64,000 bases of DNA, from NCBI RefSeq assembly GCF_016056375.1, contig NZ_JAEDAE010000002.1:558001-622000 (forward strand), written 5' to 3'. Made by a program: the position numbers and the translations under genes. Positions 1 to 7,439 of the stretch are shown here, one piece after another. Each line of letters begins with the position of its first letter. The first letter of the stretch is position 1. The stretch is from Hymenobacter negativus (GTDB lineage: Bacteria; Bacteroidota; Bacteroidia; Cytophagales; Hymenobacteraceae). The notes beneath the pieces are model-generated. The model had not been told where the DNA came from and ran no database searches. It saw only the letters and a program-made list of their open reading frames with translations.

Positions 1-10
1 CAGAACCAAA

Positions 11-121
11 AAGGCCGTCATGCTGAGCGCAGTCGAAGCATCTCTACCGCGAGAGTAATCCAATCGACAGGATTCAGTACTACAGTAGAAATGCTTCGAC
101 TGCGCTCAGCATGACGGCCTT
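11..121. repeat. Intergenic palindromic repeat, family A
   Basis: Arms at 11-41 and 91-121 form a perfect 31-bp inverted repeat around a 49-nt loop, and weaker pairing continues inward (42-50 against 82-90). The arm begins (after AAGGCC) GTCATGCTGAGC and ends GTCGAAGCAT. There is no reading frame in it. It lies just past the stop codon of the leftward gene ending at 140, so it may also act as a transcript end. It resembles the repeats at 41231-41409 and 43306-43388 in overall skeleton. Confidence 0.85.
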
Positions 122-139
122 CCTTGTACTTTACAGAAA

Positions 140-853
140 CTACTCCCCCAGCTTCTCGCCAAAAAACGCCAGCGTCAGCGCCCAGGCTTCCTTAGCGGCT
201 TCGGGGTGGTAGCTGGGCCGCTCATCGCAGTTGAAGCCGTGGTCGGCATAGGAGATGACGGTGTTGATGTAGGGCTTCTTGGCTGCTTCCACGGCCTCGA
301 TAACCTGGGTAATCTGCTCTTTGCCGATGTGCGCATCGAGCCCGCCCCAAAAGAAGAGGTGCGTGCCGTGCAGGTCTTTGGCGCGGTCAGCAATGGTGTG
401 GGTGCCGCCGCCGTAGTACGACACGCCCGCCGCCAGCGGCAGCACCGCATTGGCCAGAAACGACACCCGACCGCCCAGGCAGAAGCCGATGCTGCCAATT
501 TTATCGGCCTTCACCAGCGGCTGCGTGGCCAGCCAGTCGTAGGCTGCCCGCAGGTCGGCGGTCAGGTCCGTGTTGTTGATGGCGCTGTAGTGCGGCATGG
601 CCACGCTATTGAATTCGGAATAGGCAATTTCCAGGCCTGGCGCGGCGGTGCGGTGAAACAGCTCGGGCGCTACCACGGCGTAGCCGGCCGCCGCCAGCCG
701 GTCGGCCACGCTGCGGATGTGGCGGTTCACGCCGAAGGCTTCCTGCAGCAAAATGATGCCTGGCACGGGGCCGGTGCTGCTGGGAAAAGCGGTGTAGGCA
801 CGCATTTCGGTGCCGTCGGCCACGGCGAGGGTGACGAAGTTCTGGTCGCTCAT
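140..853 (-). CDS. Dienelactone hydrolase family protein
   Basis: 237-aa alpha/beta hydrolase of the dienelactone hydrolase family, which hydrolyses lactone or ester bonds in the cytoplasm. The nucleophile elbow reads GFCLGG, with Cys as nucleophile as in this family. The acid residue is probably the Asp in GGLDAHIG and the His the one in YADHGFNCDERPSYH. I chose the start at 853 (MSDQNFV): the frame is open 16 codons further upstream, but that extension does not look like family sequence. There is no signal peptide. It is divergent from the flavin oxidoreductase at 989. The physiological substrate cannot be told from sequence. Confidence 0.88.
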   Translation of the reverse strand: MSDQNFVTLAVADGTEMRAYTAFPSSTGPVPGIILLQEAFGVNRHIRSVADRLAAAGYAVVAPELFHRTAAPGLEIAYSEFNSVAMPHYSAINNTDLTADLRAAYDWLATQPLVKADKIGSIGFCLGGRVSFLANAVLPLAAGVSYYGGGTHTIADRAKDLHGTHLFFWGGLDAHIGKEQITQVIEAVEAAKKPYINTVISYADHGFNCDERPSYHPEAAKEAWALTLAFFGEKLGE

Positions 854-988
854 TATAAAAGGGAAAAGAATTGTTTCGGGCCTTAACAGCTGAGCGGGCA
901 ATTGTTCATCGCGCCGGTCTATCCAGTACGCCGTTCCAAACCGTATGAGCCTGGGAGCGGTTTACCTCCCTGTTCTAATATCCTGGTT

Positions 989-2041
989 ATGAAATCCACT
1001 TCCAAAATCCGCCTCAACGTACTCGACCAGTCGCCCATCCGGCCCGGCAGCACCGCCCGCGAGGCCCTGCTCGAAACCGTGCAGCTGGCCCAACTGGCCG
1101 ACCGCCTCGGCTACACCCGTTTCTGGGTGAGCGAGCACCACAACACCAACACGCTGGCCGGCTCCACGCCCGAAGTCCTCATTGCCCACCTCGGCAGCCA
1201 GACGCAGCACCTGCGCCTGGGCTCGGGCGGCGTGATGCTGCCCCACTACTCGGCCCTGAAAGTGGCCGAGAACTTCCGCCTGCTCGAAAACCTGTTTCCC
1301 GGCCGCATCGACCTGGGCATGGGCCGCGCCCCCGGCGGCGACCGCCTCACCGCCCACGCCCTCAACCCCAGCAACACGTTCAGCGAGCAGGACTTCGTGG
1401 AGCAGCTCATGGACCTGCAAGCCTACCTGCGCGACGAGAAGGTGCTCGACACCATTCACGAACGCGTGATGGCCATTCCCCAGGCCCCTGCTGCCCCGGA
1501 GCTGTGGTTGCTGAGCTCCAGCGGCCAGAGCGGCCTATTTGCCGCGCACCTGGGCATGGCGTTTTCCTTCGCCCAGTTCATCAACGGGGCGGGCGGCCCG
1601 GCGGCCGTGCGCCAGTACCGCGAGCGGTTCCGGCCCAGCCGCGAGCTGGCCGCGCCGTTGGCCAACGTGGCCGTGTTCACCTTCTGCGCCGATACCGAGG
1701 AGAAGGCTGACGAACTGCGCAAAGCCATGGACATGCAGCTTATTCGCTTCAATAAAGGCGAATTCCGCACCTTCCCTTCCACCGAGGAGGTGCGCAGCCA
1801 CCGCTTCTCAACCGAAGACCAGGCCCACCTCGCCTTCAACCGCAACCGCGTGGTGAGCGGCACCCCCGAGCAGGTGCACGCCCAGTTCACCCAAATGGCG
1901 GCCGAATACGGCGTGGACGAAATCACGGCTGTCACCATCACCGCCGATTTCCAAGACCGTCTGCGCTCCTACGAACTGCTGGCCGAAGCCTTCGAACTGC
2001 CCGCGCCGGTGGCGACGGAGCGGGAAACCGCTATGGCTTAG
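989..2041 (+). CDS. LLM-class flavin-dependent oxidoreductase
   Basis: 350-aa protein of the bacterial luciferase-like monooxygenase superfamily, MsnO8-like subgroup, expected to use FMNH2 or F420-type flavin in a TIM barrel. Family features seen are the early LDQSP motif, FWVSEHHN at about residues 45-52, the GSGGVMLPHYS stretch, and FPGRIDLGMGRAPGGD. The ATG at 989 was preferred to upstream starts because the preceding 29 codons are not conserved-looking. A hairpin terminator follows at 2069-2098. It appears monocistronic and the substrate is unknown. Confidence 0.88.
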   Translation: MKSTSKIRLNVLDQSPIRPGSTAREALLETVQLAQLADRLGYTRFWVSEHHNTNTLAGSTPEVLIAHLGSQTQHLRLGSGGVMLPHYSALKVAENFRLLENLFPGRIDLGMGRAPGGDRLTAHALNPSNTFSEQDFVEQLMDLQAYLRDEKVLDTIHERVMAIPQAPAAPELWLLSSSGQSGLFAAHLGMAFSFAQFINGAGGPAAVRQYRERFRPSRELAAPLANVAVFTFCADTEEKADELRKAMDMQLIRFNKGEFRTFPSTEEVRSHRFSTEDQAHLAFNRNRVVSGTPEQVHAQFTQMAAEYGVDEITAVTITADFQDRLRSYELLAEAFELPAPVATERETAMA

Positions 2042-2068
2042 TCAGCATTAGCATCGGTTTTTGGTTAT

Positions 2069-2098
2069 AAAACACCCAGCTAATCAGCCGGGTGTTTT
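2069..2098 (+). terminator. Rho-independent terminator
   Basis: A perfect 9-bp stem (2069-2077 with 2090-2098) ending in a T run, 28 nt after the stop codon of the flavin oxidoreductase gene. Confidence 0.8.
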
Positions 2099-2181
2099 TG
2101 TTATTAGGTAGTTGATTTTCAAAATATTCAAAAATGGTATTGATGAAATCAACAGATGTGCCGCGAAAAGCTCAATGTTAT

Positions 2182-2263
2182 TATTTAGAATGACTCTAAA
2201 TAGAGTTTGGAATGATTCTAAATAGGCCGCACCTTTGTACTCTATTTTGAATCTGTCTAAATA
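2182..2263 (+). promoter_or_regulatory. Three palindromic operators, probably Fur-type, before the TonB receptor
   Basis: Three 21-bp sites share the form TATTTAGA-N5-TCTAAATA: 2182-2202 (both half-sites perfect), 2204-2224 (right half perfect, left half 5 of 8) and 2243-2263 (right half perfect, left half 7 of 8). Site 2 overlaps the -33 region of the promoter at 2206-2237. Site 3 lies between the expected transcription start and the ATG at 2269. This is classic repressor geometry. Because the controlled genes are a siderophore-type receptor and a PepSY protein, an iron-responsive Fur-like regulator is the likely binder; that is inference. Confidence 0.7.
2206..2237 (+). promoter_or_regulatory. 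Bacteroidota-type promoter of the TonB receptor gene
   Basis: TTTG at 2206-2209, a 20-nt gap, then CACCTTTG at 2230-2237, which fits TTTG-N20-TAnnTTTG with one mismatch (C for T at the first position of the -7 box). The transcript would start about 25 nt before the ATG at 2269. Operator sites flank and overlap it. Confidence 0.55.
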
Positions 2264-2268
2264 ACCTC

Positions 2269-4779
2269 ATGAGGTACTTCGTCCCGCTCCTGTCGCTCTC
2301 CATTACTTTGTTGCCTGCCACTGGGTTTGCCCAGAACATGCCGATGCGGCATCATAAACAGCATGGTAGTGAGAGCAATGGCACCGTGACGGGCCGCGTG
2401 CTCCTGGCCGATGGCCAACCGGCCGAGCAGGTATCGGTACGCCTCAAAGGCAGCGAGCGCGGCACCGTGACTGCCGCCGACGGCAGCTTCGCCCTGAAAG
2501 TGCCAGCCGGCTGGCAGTCGTTGGTGGTGAGCTGCCTGGGTTGCCAGGCGCAGGAAGTGGCCGTGGAAGTACAGCCCGGCCAGACGGCCACGCTGCCGCC
2601 CTTCACACTGGCTCGCGGCGAGCAGCAGCTCCAGGAAGTGACCGTGACCGGCGCCAAAAGCCTGAACCAGCGCACGCCCAGCGTGGGCAAGATGCCCATC
2701 GCGCCCCTCGACAACCCGCAGGCCACGCTCACCATCGAGCGGCCGGTGCTGGAGCAGCAGCAGGCCCTGCGCCTGAGCGACGTGCTGGCCAACGTGGCCG
2801 GCGTATATGTAATGGGCGCCACCGGCGGCACCCAGGAGGAAATTGCCAGCCGCGGCTTTGCCTACACCAGCGCCAATACCTTCAAAAACGGGGTGCGCTA
2901 TAATAATGGCATCATGCCGGAAGTAAGCTCCCTGGAGCGCATGGAGGTGCTGAAGGGCAGCGCGGCCATCCTCTATGGCAACGTGGCAGCGGGCGGCATC
3001 CTGAACCTGGTGACCAAGAAGCCTCAGTTTGAGCGCGGCGGCTCGGTGGGGCTGCGGGTGGGCAGTTTCGGTTTTGTGAAGCCGCAGTTTGACGTGTACG
3101 GCGCGGTGGGGGAAAGCCAGAAAGTGGCTTTTCGCCTGAACGGCACCTGGGAGCGCGCCGACAGCTACCGCGACGGCGTGAAAAGCAACCGCGTGTACGT
3201 CAACCCTTCGCTGCTGTTCCGCCTCAGCCCCAAAACCGATTTGGTGATTGAAGGCGACTACCTGCGCGACAACCGCACGCCGGATTTCGGCATCGGCACC
3301 GTCGATTACCAGATTTCGGACTCGCGCAGCCGTTTCCTGAACACGGCCGACGCTACCAACGCCACCAACCAAACCAGCGCCACCGCCACCCTCACCACCC
3401 GCCTCAACAGCACTTGGCAGGTGCGGGCCGTAGGCGCGTTCCAGCGCTACGCCAACGAGCTGAAAAGCGCCAGCCGGCCCACTGCCAACGTTATCAAGCC
3501 TGGCCAGAGCTACGGCAACTGGCTCCGCAGCCTGCAACGCACGCAAACCGGCGAAAACTACTACCTCGCCCAAGTGGACCTGACGGGGAATTTCCGCACC
3601 GGGCGCATTGGCCACACGCTGCTGGTGGGGGCCGATGCCGACCAGTATAACACCAACACGCTGGCCTACACCACTCAGGCGTTTGACTCGGTCAACATTT
3701 TGAACCCCAGCCGCCGCCTGGGCCAGCCCAAAGGCACCACCACCGGCTACGACGCTCTGCGCTACAACACCCGCACACTGGGCAACACCCGCCGCGCCGG
3801 CTTCTACGCCCAGGACCTCATCAGCCTGACCGACAACGTGAAGCTGCTGGCCGGCCTGCGCTGGAGTTACCAGGAAACCCCCAGCGACGTGTACACTTAT
3901 CCCGCCCTCACGGCTCCCGCCACCAACCCGGCCACGGTGAAGGAAAACCGCCGCTACGACAACGCCTTCTCGCCGCGTCTGGGCCTGGTGTATCAGCCCG
4001 TTAAAACCACGGCCATCTTCGCTTCCTACTCCAATTCCTTCGCGCCCCAGGCCAATACTGTGACTGATAACCAGGGCGGCAGCCTGCCTCCCTCGATGAT
4101 TGACCAGTTTGAGGCCGGCATCAAAAACGACCTGTTCAAAGGCGCGCTGTCGGCCAACGTAACGGCCTACTACATTGTGAATAACAACCAGGCCCAGACC
4201 ATTCAGCAATACCTGGGCAACGGTCTGAACCCGAATTACAATGCCAACTTCCCCAGCGCCCAGGAACTGGCCGGCGAGGTCACGAGCAAGGGCGTGGAAG
4301 TAGACGTGCAGAGCCGCCCCGTGAACGGCATCTCGCTCATTGCCGGCTATAGCTACAATAACACCGCCTACACCCACAGCACGCTTTACGTGGACGGCAG
4401 CCGCCTGCGCTACAACCCCGCCCACACCGCCAACCTGAGCCTGTTCTATTCCTTCGGGAAGGTGTTTGGAGACAATGTGCTGCTGCGTGGCCTGAGCGCC
4501 GGAGCCACCGGCTACTACGTGGGCGACCGCCTGGCCGGCCGCAACCCGCGCCTCATTTACGACGCCAAAGGCAACCCCGTGACGGACACCAACAAGTACC
4601 TGGCCCTGCCTAACTACTTCCTGTTCGATGCCTCAGTGGGCTACGCCTACGAGCGGTTCTCGGTGCGCTTCAAAATGGCCAACCTGCTCAACCAGCTGAG
4701 CTACAACCTGCACGACGACAACAGCGCCAACCCCATCGCGCCCCGCACCTTCTCTACCACGCTCACCTACAAACTGTAG
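2269..4779 (+). CDS. TonB-dependent siderophore receptor
   Basis: 836-aa outer-membrane ferric-siderophore receptor. A signal peptide (about residues 1-22, ending GFAQ) is followed by a carboxypeptidase-regulatory-like beta domain (about 40-115; GRVLLADGQPAEQVSVRL), a plug domain (about 130-250; ANVAGVYVMGATGG, ASRGF, LERMEVLKGSAAILYGNVAAGGILNLVTKKP) and a 22-strand-type barrel ending in an aromatic-poor TLTYKL. The plug wording is that of the FhuA/FhuE/FpvA siderophore class. It is followed by a PepSY protein gene, a usual partner of such receptors. Three palindromic operators upstream suggest iron repression. The particular siderophore cannot be assigned. Confidence 0.92.
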   Translation: MRYFVPLLSLSITLLPATGFAQNMPMRHHKQHGSESNGTVTGRVLLADGQPAEQVSVRLKGSERGTVTAADGSFALKVPAGWQSLVVSCLGCQAQEVAVEVQPGQTATLPPFTLARGEQQLQEVTVTGAKSLNQRTPSVGKMPIAPLDNPQATLTIERPVLEQQQALRLSDVLANVAGVYVMGATGGTQEEIASRGFAYTSANTFKNGVRYNNGIMPEVSSLERMEVLKGSAAILYGNVAAGGILNLVTKKPQFERGGSVGLRVGSFGFVKPQFDVYGAVGESQKVAFRLNGTWERADSYRDGVKSNRVYVNPSLLFRLSPKTDLVIEGDYLRDNRTPDFGIGTVDYQISDSRSRFLNTADATNATNQTSATATLTTRLNSTWQVRAVGAFQRYANELKSASRPTANVIKPGQSYGNWLRSLQRTQTGENYYLAQVDLTGNFRTGRIGHTLLVGADADQYNTNTLAYTTQAFDSVNILNPSRRLGQPKGTTTGYDALRYNTRTLGNTRRAGFYAQDLISLTDNVKLLAGLRWSYQETPSDVYTYPALTAPATNPATVKENRRYDNAFSPRLGLVYQPVKTTAIFASYSNSFAPQANTVTDNQGGSLPPSMIDQFEAGIKNDLFKGALSANVTAYYIVNNNQAQTIQQYLGNGLNPNYNANFPSAQELAGEVTSKGVEVDVQSRPVNGISLIAGYSYNNTAYTHSTLYVDGSRLRYNPAHTANLSLFYSFGKVFGDNVLLRGLSAGATGYYVGDRLAGRNPRLIYDAKGNPVTDTNKYLALPNYFLFDASVGYAYERFSVRFKMANLLNQLSYNLHDDNSANPIAPRTFSTTLTYKL

Positions 4780-4792
4780 GCAGTACCGCCCT

Positions 4793-4857
4793 CGGAACGG
4801 CTCAACTATCCGGATGAATAGCCGCCCGCTATCCAGCCGGGCAGTTGAGCCGTTCCG
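4793..4857. repeat. Hairpin between receptor and PepSY genes
   Basis: Perfect 15-bp inverted repeat (4793-4807 with 4843-4857) around a 35-nt loop in the 113-bp gap between two co-directional genes. There is no T run after it, so it may stabilise or attenuate the transcript rather than end it. Confidence 0.6.
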
Positions 4858-4892
4858 CCTAAGCTTCCAAAAGCCTTCATCTGCATCAAATT

Positions 4893-6119
4893 ATGACCCC
4901 GGTTAAATCTGCTTTCCGCACCATTCACCTCTGGCTTGGCCTGGCCTCGGGGCTCATCATCGTGTTTGTGTGCCTCACAGGCAGCGTGCTGGCTTTCGAG
5001 CAGGAAATTGAGCACGCCTGGCACCGGGAGCGCTACTTTGTGGCCCCCGCCACCACGCCGCGCCTGCCGCTGGCGCAGCTGGCCGAAGCCGTGAAAGCCC
5101 ACAAGCCCAAAGCCAGAATCGGCGGCTTCAAGCTCTACGCCGACCCCGCCCGCACCGTGGAAGTGAGCTTGGCCGGCGGCGATGCTGGGGGCAAGAACGG
5201 GAAAGGTGGCCCGCGTGGCAGCGAGAGCCGGATGCCCGGCAAAGGCCCTGAGAAAGGCGGCAAGGGCGGCAAAGGCGACGGCGGTGGCCCCCGCATCTTC
5301 ATAAACCCCTACACGGCCGCCATCACCGGCGAGCTGAATCCCCGCGACAACTTCTTCAAAACCGTGGAGCAGCTGCACCGCGGCCTGGTGGCCGGTAAAA
5401 TCGGCAAGCTCGTGATGGGGGTAAGCGCCACGGTGTTTTTGTTCATTCTCGGCACCGGGCTGGTGCTGTGGTGGCCCATCGCGCGCAAAGCCCTCACGCC
5501 CCGCCTGAAAGTGAAATGGGGCAGCGGCTGGAAGCGCCTGAACCACGATTTCCACATCTCGCTGGGCTTTTATGCCTCGGTGTTCCTGTTCATCATGGCC
5601 CTCACGGGCGTGGGCATGTCGTTCGATTGGGTAGGCGCGGGCATCAACCGGCTCACCCATTCGCCCCTAAAGCGCCCCGAGCCGCCTACCTCGGCTGCGC
5701 CGGCCGTGGCGGGCACCGCCCCCTTCGCGGCCGATGCCGTGCTGGCTCTGGCCCGCCAGCAAGCCCCGGATGCCGAGTTATTCTCTGTGCAGATGCCCAA
5801 AGAGCCGACCGGCAGCATCCGCGTAGCCATTCTGCGCCCCAACGCCATCACCGAAAACGCCACCGATGAAGTGTACCTCGACCAGTATTCCGGCCGCGTC
5901 ATCAGCAGCCAGAACTATGCCCAGCGGCCGGTGGGCCAGCGCATTCGCGGTCTGTTCAAGCCTGTGCACACCGGGGCCATCTTTGGCTTGCCTACCAAGA
6001 TTCTGGCTTTCGTTATTGGCCTGCTGGGTGCCACGTTTCCCATCACCGGCACCATCATGTGGCTGAACCGGCGGCGCAAAAGCCGCCGCAACATGCGGCC
6101 TCAGCTGCAAGCCGTTTAG
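4893..6119 (+). CDS. PepSY-associated TM protein, probable partner in iron uptake
   Basis: 408-aa inner-membrane protein of the PepSY_TM (PiuB-like) family. TM segments are visible near residues 12-35 (HLWLGLASGLIIVFVCLTG), about 170-195, about 225-245 and about 365-390, with the family's basic C-terminus. Proteins of this family sit next to siderophore receptors and are thought to act in periplasmic ferric-siderophore reduction or transport. An odd feature is a Gly/Lys-rich, low-complexity insert at about residues 92-132 in the periplasmic loop. It probably shares a transcript with the receptor gene 113 bp upstream. Confidence 0.85.
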   Translation: MTPVKSAFRTIHLWLGLASGLIIVFVCLTGSVLAFEQEIEHAWHRERYFVAPATTPRLPLAQLAEAVKAHKPKARIGGFKLYADPARTVEVSLAGGDAGGKNGKGGPRGSESRMPGKGPEKGGKGGKGDGGGPRIFINPYTAAITGELNPRDNFFKTVEQLHRGLVAGKIGKLVMGVSATVFLFILGTGLVLWWPIARKALTPRLKVKWGSGWKRLNHDFHISLGFYASVFLFIMALTGVGMSFDWVGAGINRLTHSPLKRPEPPTSAAPAVAGTAPFAADAVLALARQQAPDAELFSVQMPKEPTGSIRVAILRPNAITENATDEVYLDQYSGRVISSQNYAQRPVGQRIRGLFKPVHTGAIFGLPTKILAFVIGLLGATFPITGTIMWLNRRRKSRRNMRPQLQAV

Positions 6120-6138
6120 GTCGGGGCGCTATAGCACA

Positions 6139-6212
6139 AGTAGCCTGAGTTTCTATTTCGGTCCGTTAGAACGTCATCTTTCAGGCGGGCCGAAGTAGAA
6201 ATTCAGGTTACT
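6139..6212. terminator. Bidirectional terminator-like hairpin between convergent genes
   Basis: Arms 6139-6161 and 6190-6212 pair over 23 bp with three mismatches. It lies between the ends of the PepSY gene (6119) and the TauE-like gene (6219). A T run (CTCGTTTTT) follows on the plus side. Confidence 0.6.
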
Positions 6213-6218
6213 CGTTTT

Positions 6219-7004
6219 TCAGGCCAGCGTCTCCCAGCCCAGTTTCAGGATAAAGACGCTGACCACCACCAAAAACAGCACGCGCACAAAGCCTGTGCCG
6301 CGCTGCATGGCCATCCGCGTGCCCAGCATAGAGCCCAGCACGTTGCACACCGCCATGGGCAGCGCCACCTGGTACAGCACCTGCCCGGTCGAGACAAAGT
6401 AGGCCAGCCCGGCAATGTTGGTGGCCACATTTACAACTTTGGCCGAGGCGGAGGCCGCCAGAAAGTCGTAGCCAAATAGCCCCACGAAGGCGAACAGCAG
6501 CAAACTGCCCGTGCCCGGCCCAAAAAAACCGTCGTAAAACCCGATACCTGCCCCCAGGGCCACGCCCGTCCATAGCTCGCGGCGGCCGTGCAGGCGCGGC
6601 GCGTGCAGACTGCCAAAATCCTTGCGCCAGAAGGTGTAGGCGGCCATGAGCACCAGCAGGGCCAGCACCAGCGGCTTCACCAGTTCCTTGTTGAGGCCGC
6701 TCACGGCGCGGGCGCCCAGCAGTGCAAAGCAGCCCGCCACCACAGCCGCCACCGCCACCGTGCGCCAGCGAATGGGCACGTCCGTAAGGCCTTTTAAATA
6801 GCGAAATGCCGAGGCCGACGTGCCCGCCAAGCTGGCCACTTTGCCGGTGCCCAGCACCGTAGGAATTGGCACGTTGGGGAGCAGCAATAGCAGGGCCGGC
6901 AGCTGAATCAACCCGCCGCCGCCCACCATCGAGTCGATAAAGCCGGCCAGAAAAGCGAAAAAGCTTAACAGTGCCAACGCGGGCACGGTAATGCTATCGG
7001 TCAT
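6219..7004 (-). CDS. TSUP-family permease (TauE/SafE-like)
   Basis: 261-aa integral membrane protein of the TauE/SafE (TSUP) family, which exports or imports sulfur oxyanions and organosulfonates. The N-terminal repeat has FLAGFIDSMVGGGGLIQLP at about 18-36 and the second repeat GAGIGFYDGFFGPGTGS at about 152-168, the internally duplicated glycine motifs of the family. About eight hydrophobic segments are present. It is followed on its 5' side by a small membrane-protein gene in the same direction (gap of 15 nt), so it may be the last gene of the dnaB transcript. The substrate is unknown. Confidence 0.87.
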   Translation of the reverse strand: MTDSITVPALALLSFFAFLAGFIDSMVGGGGLIQLPALLLLLPNVPIPTVLGTGKVASLAGTSASAFRYLKGLTDVPIRWRTVAVAAVVAGCFALLGARAVSGLNKELVKPLVLALLVLMAAYTFWRKDFGSLHAPRLHGRRELWTGVALGAGIGFYDGFFGPGTGSLLLFAFVGLFGYDFLAASASAKVVNVATNIAGLAYFVSTGQVLYQVALPMAVCNVLGSMLGTRMAMQRGTGFVRVLFLVVVSVFILKLGWETLA

Positions 7005-7019
7005 AAAAGGGTAAGTAAA

Positions 7020-7436
7020 CTAATGCGCATGTTGCGGTGTCGCAACAAAAGCCAGCCCAAATAGCAGCCCGGATACAAGCAAGCAAATAACTATTGGCTT
7101 AAAGTTGCTTTTCACTGGAAGTAAGTGCCAATCAGCGATAAACCGCTTGGCGTAAGCCTCCAGCGCCAGCCCAGCCAGTATGCTGGTGAACCAAGAAAGC
7201 CACGGAATAAACGGCAATGGCAAAAAGCGGGCAAGTAGATACATTGTGAGTACCGTGTAAAGGATGCCGCATACCAAGGCCACGCGGGCAGCTCCCGGCT
7301 GCTGCACATCTTTCAGGTTACGTGCGGTCATTGCTCCACCCACTATGGGGTTGAACAGCAGTGACAAAAGCCGAATACCCCCCGCCGAATAAAGAGGGCG
7401 GCGGATATGCGCCGTTACTGCGCTGCCAAACTGCAT
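7020..7436 (-). CDS. Small membrane protein, unknown function
   Basis: 138-aa protein with about three hydrophobic segments (near residues 48-70, 75-90 and 112-130). The N-terminal stretch LYSAGGIRLLSLLFNPIVGG followed by ARN resembles a recurrent Bacteroidota family of small membrane proteins, so I keep the full-length start at 7436 rather than the internal Met36. The start codon is only 3 nt past the dnaB stop, so it is co-transcribed with dnaB. Base composition is visibly poorer in GC than its neighbours. I do not recognise a function. Confidence 0.65.
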   Translation of the reverse strand: MQFGSAVTAHIRRPLYSAGGIRLLSLLFNPIVGGAMTARNLKDVQQPGAARVALVCGILYTVLTMYLLARFLPLPFIPWLSWFTSILAGLALEAYAKRFIADWHLLPVKSNFKPIVICLLVSGLLFGLAFVATPQHAH

Positions 7437-7439
7437 AAC

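Noticed and set aside
2257..4425. A 722-codon open frame on the minus strand opposite the TonB receptor
   Set aside because: It is the mirror of a GC-rich gene with strong third-position bias. Its translation is Val/Ala/Gly/His-rich without any motif, while the plus strand shows a complete receptor.
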